Source: Ktedonobacterales bacterium
GTDB taxonomy: Bacteria > Chloroflexota > Ktedonobacteria > Ktedonobacterales > JADMIN01
Assembly (NCBI GenBank): GCA_025935235.1
Contig: JAICVT010000109.1
Coordinates: forward strand, 1-11,378
DNA length: 11,378 bases
Direction of reading: 5' to 3'
The notes under the pieces were generated by a model that was not told the origin of the DNA, ran no database searches, and was given only the letters and a program-made list of their open reading frames with translations. Position numbers and translations under genes: made by a program. This document shows, piece after piece, positions 5,730-11,378 of this stretch. Every line of letters begins with the position of its first letter. Position 1 is the first letter of the stretch.

Positions 5730-5736
5730 TCGAGCG

Positions 5737-5744
5737 CCTCCTCT
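5737..5744 (-). promoter_or_regulatory. Shine-Dalgarno site for the TTG start of rpsC
   Basis: AGAGGAGG on the minus strand, 7 nt before TTG. No ATG or GTG lies nearby that would give the conserved S3 N-terminus, so this site supports a true TTG initiator. Confidence 0.8.
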
Positions 5745-5750
5745 GACCGA

Positions 5751-6131
5751 CTACGCCCGCCGACGGGCAGCGCGACGCGCGCCCGCTGGAATGTCGGCTG
5801 GATCATCCGAAACATAGACTGTGATGTGCGAGCTGCGGCGCAGGATGCGCGAGGAGCGGCCATGCGAGCGCGCACGCACGCGCTTGATGGTGAACCCCTC
5901 ATCCGCAATCGCGTTGGTGACCCAGAGTTCGTCCGGATCCATCGTGTAGTTGTTCTCAGCGTTCGCCGCCGCCGAGGCCACGACCTTGTACACGTCGCGC
6001 GCCGGAGCGTTCGGCAGGAACTTCAGAATCGCCAGGGCCTCGCCCACACGGCGACCACGGATCGCATCGGTCACGCGGCGCACCTTGCGGACGGGATGGC
6101 CCACATTCTTGGCGATAGCAAAGGTTTCCAT
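5751..6131 (-). CDS. rplV: 50S ribosomal protein L22 (uL22)
   Basis: L22 lines the narrow part of the peptide exit tunnel with a long beta hairpin, next to L4. The 126-residue product begins METFAIAKNVGHPVRKVRRV, has the helix VYKVVASAAANAENNYTMDP (residues 47-66) and the hairpin signature KRVRARSHGRSSRILRRSSH (82-101) followed by ITVYVSD. It ends in an Ala/Arg-rich tail and is slightly longer than the common 110-115. The ATG (6129-6131) follows a run of purine-rich motifs (GGGAAGG, then GAAGAAG) and lies 24 nt after the rpsS stop. Confidence 0.98.
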   Translation of the reverse strand: METFAIAKNVGHPVRKVRRVTDAIRGRRVGEALAILKFLPNAPARDVYKVVASAAANAENNYTMDPDELWVTNAIADEGFTIKRVRARSHGRSSRILRRSSHITVYVSDDPADIPAGARRAARRRA

Positions 6132-6155
6132 CGTTCTTCTTCGCCTTCCCGCGCG

Positions 6156-6443
6156 CTAGCGCACCGATGTGGTTCGCTCGCTCTTGCCGCCCGCGTGGCC
6201 GTGGAAGCGCCGCGTCGGGGCGAACTCGCCGAGCTTGTGACCCACCATGTTTTCGGTCAGATAGACCGGCACATGCTGCCTGCCGTTATGCACCCCGATC
6301 GTCAGCCCGACCATCAGCGGGATGACCGTCGAGGCGCGCGACCAGGTCTTGATGACTCGCTTGTCGGTTCCCCGCGCCATCGCCTGCACCTTCTTGAGCA
6401 GGGAGGGATGGATGTAGGGGCCTTTCTTTGTCGAACGTGACAT
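6156..6443 (-). CDS. rpsS: 30S ribosomal protein S19 (uS19)
   Basis: S19 sits in the head of the small subunit and contacts the A-site finger and L5 across the interface. The 95-residue product matches the usual length of about 90-95. It starts MSRSTKKGPYIHPSLLKKVQ and carries the S19 signature VGHKLGEFAPTRRFHGHAGG (residues 67-86). The ATG (6441-6443) has GAGGAG about 11 nt upstream, and the gap from rplB is 35 nt. The placement rplB-rpsS-rplV is the canonical S10-operon order. Confidence 0.98.
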   Translation of the reverse strand: MSRSTKKGPYIHPSLLKKVQAMARGTDKRVIKTWSRASTVIPLMVGLTIGVHNGRQHVPVYLTENMVGHKLGEFAPTRRFHGHAGGKSERTTSVR

Positions 6444-6478
6444 GCGCTCTTGTACTCCTCAGGCTCTTTTCAGGTCGC

Positions 6479-7315
6479 CTAGCGGCCCCTACCAGCGTTG
6501 CGCCGACGGACAATGAACTTATCGGTGCGCTTGTTGTGGCGAGTGCGGTAGCCCATCGCCGGCTGCCCCCATGGGGTCTGCGGCTGGCCACCGATCGGCG
6601 CGCGGCCCTCACCACCACCATGCGGGTGGTCAACCGGATTCATCACCGAGCCGCGCACATGCGGGCGGCGGCCCAGGTAGCGCGAGCGGCCCGCCTTGCC
6701 GATGGCGATATTCTCGTGATCGAGATTGCCCACCTGGCCAATCGTCGCCATGCAGTTCACGTTGATCAGCCGCTGCTCGCCAGAAGGCAGGCGCACCTGC
6801 GCGTAGTCGCCTTCTTTCGCCATCAGCTGCGCCGCCGCGCCCGCGCTGCGAACGATCTGGCCACCCTTGCCGATGTACAGCTCGATGTTGTGAATCACCG
6901 TGCCGGTCGGGATGTTGCGCAGCGGCAGCGCATTGCCAACGCGAATCTCGGCGTCTGGCCCGCTCATCACGTGGTCGCCGACCTTCAGGCCATTGGGCGC
7001 GATAATGTAGCGCTTCTCGCCGTCCACATAGTGCAACAGGGCGATGCGCGCCGAGCGGTTGGGGTCATACTCAATCGAGAAGACCTTCGCCGGAACACCA
7101 AACTTGTTGCGCTTGAAGTCAATGATGCGATAGCGCTGCTTCACACCGCCACCGCGATGCCGCGACGTGATGCGCCCCTGGTTGTTGCGCCCTGCCTTCG
7201 ACACCTGCTTCTTCAGCAGCGAGCGCTCCGGCTTCGAGCGGGTGATCTCCTCGAATGAGGAGACCGACATCCCGCGCCGCCCGGGGGACGTCGGCTTGTA
7301 GTTCCGAATAGGCAT
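6479..7315 (-). CDS. rplB: 50S ribosomal protein L2 (uL2)
   Basis: L2 is a primary 23S rRNA binder needed for subunit association and peptidyl-transferase activity. The 278-residue product has the normal length. It starts MPIRNYKPTSPGRRGMSVSS, contains the OB-fold region with HRGGGVKQRYRIIDFKRNKF (residues 53-72), the SH3-like second domain, and the signature VDHPHGGGEGRAPIGG (228-243), including the histidine (230) conserved in the family. The basic tail ends RRNAGRGR. The ATG (7313-7315) has GGGGAGGA spaced 5 nt, and the gap from rplW is 21 nt. Confidence 0.99.
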   Translation of the reverse strand: MPIRNYKPTSPGRRGMSVSSFEEITRSKPERSLLKKQVSKAGRNNQGRITSRHRGGGVKQRYRIIDFKRNKFGVPAKVFSIEYDPNRSARIALLHYVDGEKRYIIAPNGLKVGDHVMSGPDAEIRVGNALPLRNIPTGTVIHNIELYIGKGGQIVRSAGAAAQLMAKEGDYAQVRLPSGEQRLINVNCMATIGQVGNLDHENIAIGKAGRSRYLGRRPHVRGSVMNPVDHPHGGGEGRAPIGGQPQTPWGQPAMGYRTRHNKRTDKFIVRRRNAGRGR

Positions 7316-7336
7316 TCGTGTCCTCCCCAGTGCGGC

Positions 7337-7654
7337 TTACGCCTGCAACTCCGCGATGGCCTGGCCAGGGGCCAGCGTCACAATCGCTTTCTTCCACGGG
7401 CGCTCTTCCTTGTGGTAGATGCCCTTGCGCGTGCGCAGCGTGCGCGCCTTGCCCGGCATGCGAATCGTGTTGACCCGCACCACCTTCACCCCGAAGAGTT
7501 GCTCGACCGCCATGCGAATCTCATACTTGTTGGCTTCGAGCGCGACCGCGAAGGTGTAGCGCGGGACGATCTCGCCTTTGGGGGTCTTGGTGTTCTGGAG
7601 CATCACGCTCTTTTCGGTGATGATGCCCTGCTTGATGATCTCGGTGATTTCCAT
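7337..7654 (-). CDS. rplW: 50S ribosomal protein L23 (uL23)
   Basis: L23 lies at the tunnel exit and is the main docking point for trigger factor and SRP. The 105-residue product is slightly longer than the common 95-100. It starts MEITEIIKQGIITEKSVMLQ, then has the family blocks RYTFAVALEANKYEIRMAVE and LFGVKVVRVNTIRMPGKART, and ends with KKAIVTLAPGQAIAELQA. The ATG (7652-7654) is 6 nt after the rplD stop, with GAGGGGG reaching into the end of rplD, consistent with coupled translation. Confidence 0.98.
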   Translation of the reverse strand: MEITEIIKQGIITEKSVMLQNTKTPKGEIVPRYTFAVALEANKYEIRMAVEQLFGVKVVRVNTIRMPGKARTLRTRKGIYHKEERPWKKAIVTLAPGQAIAELQA

Positions 7655-7660
7655 CGTCGT

Positions 7661-8398
7661 CTACCCCCTCGCCTGCCGAGCCGGTTGGGCCTGCGCGGCT
7701 TCCATCTCGCGCCGCGCCTTGCGGCGGGCGGCGGCGCGCGGGTGACGCTTGGCGACCAGCGCGTCATCGGCCTCGGCGCCAAACATCTCGACGATGCGAT
7801 CAACTGTCGCCAGCGGCATCATCAGCGTGTCGTACTTCAGAATCTCGATCACGTTGATCGAGGAGACATGCCCCATCTTGATGCGATGGATGTTGCGCGC
7901 CGAGAGGATCACGTTCTCGTCTCGCTCTGGCATCAGCAGCAGCACATTGCGCTCGATGGGCAGGTTGTCGAGCAGCGCGAGCATGTCCTTGGTGCGCGGC
8001 TCCTCGAACTTCAACGAGTCCATCAGCAGCACTTTGCCGTTGGCGACCTTGTCAGACAGCGCCGAGCGGATCGCCAGCCGCTTCACCCGCCGCGGGATGC
8101 TGCGGTCATAGGTGTGCGGGCGCGGGCCAAAGACGCTGCCACCACCGCGCCAGTGTGGCGCGCGAGTCGAGCCCTGGCGGGCGCGACCGGTGCCCTTCTG
8201 GCGATAGGGCTTGCTGTTGCCGCCGCTCACCGCCGCGCGATTCTTGGTCGAGGCGGTACCCTGGCGGCGGTTGACGAACTGCGCCGTCACGACCTGATGC
8301 AGCACCGCGGTGTTGATCGGGGCGTCGAAGACGTAGCTATCCAGATTGGCTTCGCGGAGGATCTGGCCCTCCATATCATAGACGTTCGCGGATGGCAT
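7661..8398 (-). CDS. rplD: 50S ribosomal protein L4 (uL4) with basic C-terminal extension
   Basis: L4 binds 23S rRNA domain I, and its loop reaches the exit tunnel. In E. coli it also regulates its own S10 operon. The 245-residue product has the conserved tunnel loop KPYRQKGTGRARQGSTRAPH (residues 63-82) and then GGGSVFGPRPHTYDRSIPRR (86-105). The core ends near residue 207, close to the usual family end. The remaining residues, about 208-245 (coding 7664-7777), form an Ala/Arg/Gln-rich basic tail that the family normally lacks. The ATG (8396-8398) has GAGGAG spaced 8 nt and lies 22 nt after rplC. Confidence 0.98.
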   Translation of the reverse strand: MPSANVYDMEGQILREANLDSYVFDAPINTAVLHQVVTAQFVNRRQGTASTKNRAAVSGGNSKPYRQKGTGRARQGSTRAPHWRGGGSVFGPRPHTYDRSIPRRVKRLAIRSALSDKVANGKVLLMDSLKFEEPRTKDMLALLDNLPIERNVLLLMPERDENVILSARNIHRIKMGHVSSINVIEILKYDTLMMPLATVDRIVEMFGAEADDALVAKRHPRAAARRKARREMEAAQAQPARQARG

Positions 8399-8420
8399 CT
8401 TCTGTACTCCTCACCCCGCT

Positions 8421-9290
8421 CTAGGCGCGCGGCGCAGCGCCAGCGCTGCGAGCGGCAAACGCCATCGTGTCGGCGCTCTTGCGGATGAGCACGATGCCGC
8501 CGTTCGGTCCGGGCACGGAACCCTTGACGACCAGCAGGTTGCGCTCGGCGTCCGCCTGCACGATCAGCAGCGCCTTGACCGTCACGCGCTCGTTGCCCAT
8601 GCGGCCCGCCATGCGCGTGCCTTTGTAGACGCGGCCTGGCGTGGTGCCGGGGCCGATCGAGCCAGGGCGGCGCGCGCGGTCCGACTGGCCGTGCGTGCGT
8701 GGGCCACCACGGAAGCCGTGGCGCTTCATCACACCCGCGAAGCCTTTGCCCTTCGATGTACCGATCAGGTCAACCTCTTCGCCCGTGCTGAATATATCCG
8801 CCTTGTAGACGGCGCCTACCTCGGGCTGGTCGCCGACGACCTTGACCTCGCGCAGCAGTTGGAACGGCCCCAGCTCATGCCCAGCGCCATGACGACGGCG
8901 CGCGCCACGCTGGCCCTTGCCCTTCGTCTCGGCGGTCTCGGCCTCGTCGGCGGCTGTCTCAGCGTCCGCTGTCTCGGCCTGCGCGGCCTTCTCAGCCGCC
9001 TTGCGGCGCGCCTCTTGCCGCGCCTTGGCGCCCTCGCGCTGCTGCTGCTGGCGCTGGCGCTCGGTCGGCGGCAGCGCATGGCCCAGGTGGCCCAGCATCG
9101 GGCGGGTCTCGTGCTTGGTCTTCTTCTCGCCGAAGCCGATTTGCGCGGCCTCGTAGCCGTCCTTCGCCATCGTGCGCACCTGCGTCACCACGCAGGGGCC
9201 AGCCTCGATCACCGTGACTGGAATGGCGACACCGTTAGGCCCAAAGACCTGGGTCATGCCCACTTTGCGGCCTAGCAATCCACTCAACAT
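8421..9290 (-). CDS. rplC: 50S ribosomal protein L3 (uL3) with a charged insert of about 70 residues
   Basis: L3 binds near the peptidyl-transferase centre and starts large-subunit assembly. The 289-residue product is far longer than the usual 205-215. Residues 1-72 (MLSGLLGRKVGMTQVFGPNG to MLGHLGHA) and from about 142 onward (FQLLREVKV, SKGKGFAGVMKRHGFRGGPR, RMAGRMGNERVTVKALLIVQ) are canonical. Between them, residues about 73-141 (coding 8868-9074) form an insert: a Gln/Arg/Ala-rich helical stretch (ERQRQQQQREGAKARQEARR), an acidic Ala/Glu/Asp stretch, then a basic GKGQRGARRRHG stretch. The C-terminus also has about 18 extra residues. The frame stays open throughout, so the insert is translated. 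The ATG (9288-9290) has AGGAG 10 nt upstream. Confidence 0.97.
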   Translation of the reverse strand: MLSGLLGRKVGMTQVFGPNGVAIPVTVIEAGPCVVTQVRTMAKDGYEAAQIGFGEKKTKHETRPMLGHLGHALPPTERQRQQQQREGAKARQEARRKAAEKAAQAETADAETAADEAETAETKGKGQRGARRRHGAGHELGPFQLLREVKVVGDQPEVGAVYKADIFSTGEEVDLIGTSKGKGFAGVMKRHGFRGGPRTHGQSDRARRPGSIGPGTTPGRVYKGTRMAGRMGNERVTVKALLIVQADAERNLLVVKGSVPGPNGGIVLIRKSADTMAFAARSAGAAPRA

Positions 9291-9620
9291 AGCCCTTCAT
9301 CTCCTGGGCGCGCAGTTCACGAGGCGCCCGGCGCTCGTTGGTCGCTCCGTCGGCGGCTGCTCGCCATTGAGCAGCCCGCGTGTGAGCGAATCCGTACCCG
9401 TGAGGCTCTTGCGCGCCAGGCGCGCTCACTCACAGACACGCGGCTGATCGCCTCCGCTCACTCGGAGATCACTTCGAGCGAGACGGGCGCAGCCTTTCCA
9501 AGCTCCCTGGTCCCTCGTGCCGACGCCCATACCGGTCGGCTCGTTGCGCTCTCAACGCCTCATCCGCCACAGCGGCGGATGGGCGCGGCGCCACGCAACG
9601 CGTTCCGCGCCTGGTCGTTC
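9291..9620 (-). other. 330-nt structured spacer between rpsJ and rplC
   Basis: rpsJ and rplC normally lie close together; here 330 nt separate them, with no convincing gene on either strand. The spacer is dense in inverted repeats: an extended hairpin 9542-9600 near the rpsJ end; gccgac/gtcggc (9519-9524 with 9535-9540); tgat-ctccg/cggag-atca (9445-9471); and a larger imperfect arm with ccgcgtgt (9376-9383) facing acacgcgg (9436-9443), alternatively gtgagcg (9382-9388) facing cgctcac (9423-9429), enclosing a GC palindrome at 9411-9425. A weak promoter-like pair (TTGAGA at 9550-9555, 18 nt, TATGGG at 9526-9531) is also present. Function unknown; a leader-type regulatory region for rplC and the following genes is possible. 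Confidence 0.55.
9542..9600 (-). promoter_or_regulatory. Extended stem-loop downstream of rpsJ
   Basis: Perfect pairing of 9542-9548 with 9594-9600 (cgttgcg/cgcaacg), then 9556-9559 with 9582-9585, and, after a 1-nt bulge, 9561-9568 with 9574-9581 (catccgcc/ggcggatg) around a 5-nt loop: 19 bp in all. It begins 20 nt after the rpsJ stop. No U-tract follows on the transcript, so a classical terminator is unlikely. An attenuator, processing site or 3'-end stabiliser is possible. Confidence 0.6.
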
Positions 9621-9944
9621 CTAATAGTTCAGCTTGATCTCGATGTCCACACCCGCCGGAAGATTCAGGCGCGTGAGGGCATCAACCGTCTTTGGATTCG
9701 GGTCCACGATGTCAATCAGCCGCTTGTGTGTGCGGATCTCGAACTGCTCGCGCGAATCCTTGTCAATGAAGGGGCCGCGCAAGACGGTCCACTTCGCGAT
9801 CTCGGTTGGCAGCGGCACTGGCCCGGAGACCCGCGCGCCAGTGTTCTGCGCGGTGTCCACGATCTGCGCCGCCGACTGATCCAGAATCCGGTGGTCATAC
9901 GCCCGCAGCCGGATTCGGATGCGCTGCTTGGTTGTGGTAGCCAT
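9621..9944 (-). CDS. rpsJ: 30S ribosomal protein S10 (uS10 / NusE)
   Basis: S10 belongs to the head of the small subunit; as NusE it also joins NusB in transcription antitermination and links ribosome to RNA polymerase through NusG. The 107-residue product starts MATTTKQRIRIRLRAYDHRI and carries GPVPLPTEIAKWTVLRGPFI (residues 41-60) and DKDSREQFEIRTHKRLIDIV (61-80), the family signature. I chose the ATG at 9942-9944. A GTG two codons upstream (9948-9950) is also in frame, but the ATG gives the typical S10 N-terminus. The ribosome-binding site is only a purine run (AAAGAGAGAG). It heads the S10 cluster after a 197-nt or longer leader from tuf. Confidence 0.97.
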   Translation of the reverse strand: MATTTKQRIRIRLRAYDHRILDQSAAQIVDTAQNTGARVSGPVPLPTEIAKWTVLRGPFIDKDSREQFEIRTHKRLIDIVDPNPKTVDALTRLNLPAGVDIEIKLNY

Positions 9945-10032
9945 TGCCACTCTCTCTTTGTCGCGATGTAGGCGCGTTTCCGCTTGCTCCGCATGCGGCC
10001 GCGCGACCTCAGCCGCGGAACGGGCGCATCTG

Positions 10033-10060
10033 ATAGTAACGAGCGGGCCGCCAATGGCAG
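10033..10060 (-). promoter_or_regulatory. Weak candidate promoter for the S10 cluster
   Basis: On the minus strand, CTGCCA (10055-10060; 4 of 6 to TTGACA), a 16-nt spacer and TACTAT (10033-10038; 4 of 6 to TATAAT), about 90 nt before the rpsJ start and downstream of the post-tuf hairpin. The location is right for a promoter that starts the S10 cluster, but the match is modest and its -35 part overlaps the hairpin at 10056-10085. Treat as a suggestion. Confidence 0.25.
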
Positions 10061-10085
10061 CACACTTGCCACCCAGGTGTCTGCC
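10056..10085 (-). other. Stem-loop in the tuf-rpsJ spacer
   Basis: ggcag (10056-10060) pairs with ctgcc (10081-10085). Inside, after a 1-nt bulge, acactt pairs with aggtgt with one G-U pair, around a 7-nt loop. It could be part of an rpsJ leader structure, as in S10 operons elsewhere, but I cannot relate it to a known L4-binding leader. Confidence 0.4.
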
Positions 10086-10128
10086 CTGCCGCTAGACGCC
10101 GCCTGGCAAACGCCCGTTCAGTCGCGCT

Positions 10129-10164
10129 GTAAGCCCCGCTCCCTGGATGGGGAACGGGGCTTAC
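10129..10164 (-). terminator. Strong hairpin after tuf, possible terminator without U-tract
   Basis: gtaagccccg (10129-10138) is perfectly complementary to cggggcttac (10155-10164); after one mismatch, four more base pairs (10140-10143 with 10150-10153) close a 6-nt loop. It starts 7 nt after the tuf TAA, the typical place for a terminator. The transcript downstream reads AGCGCGACTGAACGGGCG, without a U-run, so it may be an inefficient terminator, an attenuator between tuf and the S10 cluster, or a 3'-end protecting element. Confidence 0.45.
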
Positions 10165-10171
10165 GATTGCG

Positions 10172-11377
<1,206 letters not shown>

Positions 11378-11378
11378 G

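Noticed and set aside
5118..6440. Plus-strand open frame of 440 codons opposite rpsC, rplV and rpsS
   Set aside because: Antisense shadow of three canonical genes; low-complexity composition and no family resemblance.
9235..9429. Minus-strand 64-codon frame in the rpsJ-rplC spacer, overlapping the start of rplC
   Set aside because: It overlaps the certain rplC start in another frame, shows no recognisable motif, and its downstream half is only the shifted reading of L3.
9542..9600. Considered as a classical intrinsic terminator after rpsJ
   Set aside because: No U-tract follows on the transcript, and the downstream genes need to be transcribed as part of the same cluster.

Overview
The window is one uninterrupted block of translation genes, all on the minus strand, read from right to left: tuf, then the S10 and spc ribosomal protein clusters in the classical bacterial order (rpsJ, rplC, rplD, rplW, rplB, rpsS, rplV, rpsC, rplP, rpmC, rpsQ, rplN, rplX, rplE, rpsN, rpsH, rplF, rplR and the first codons of rpsE). 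The long plus-strand open frames are antisense shadows of these genes in GC-rich DNA. I see no mobile element, tRNA, rRNA, CRISPR array or accessory gene.

The DNA is clearly GC-rich. EF-Tu (start MAKQKFVRDKPHVNVGTIGH and a GITIAIAHVEYQ effector loop), a four-cysteine zinc-type S14, a zinc-ribbon L24 and large low-complexity additions on several ribosomal proteins suggest a member of the Chloroflexota, perhaps near the Ktedonobacteria. This is an inference from remembered family sequences, not a search result.

Region by region: 10172-11377 holds a complete tuf. A 221-nt spacer follows, with a perfect 10-bp hairpin just after the tuf stop and a weak candidate promoter. rpsJ comes next, then an unusually long and highly foldable 330-nt spacer before rplC. 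rplC to rpsC is compact, with gaps of 6 to 35 nt. A 133-nt spacer with a long extended hairpin separates rpsC from rplP. rplP to rplE is compact, with one overlapping gene pair (rplP/rpmC). A 155-nt spacer precedes rpsN, after which rpsN-rpsH-rplF-rplR-rpsE run to the window edge. Most genes have a clear Shine-Dalgarno sequence, often inside the end of the preceding gene. rpsC (TTG), rplE (GTG) and rpmC (GTG) use non-ATG starts that these sites support.

The products act together in the ribosome: uL3, uL4, uL23, uL2, uL22, uL16, uL29, uL14, uL24, uL5, uL6 and uL18 in the large subunit; uS10, uS19, uS3, uS17, uS14, uS8 and uS5 in the small subunit; EF-Tu delivers aminoacyl-tRNA. The gene set is ordinary housekeeping. 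What stands out is (1) lineage-specific expansion of ribosomal proteins: a charged insert of about 70 residues in L3, an RGG-type and Pro/Thr-rich tail of about 145 residues on S3, an N-terminal arm of about 80 residues on S17 coded partly by a 9-bp minisatellite, and smaller additions in L18 and L4; and (2) stem-loops without a U-tract in the four spacers longer than 100 nt. I found no convincing evidence of a new multi-gene system.
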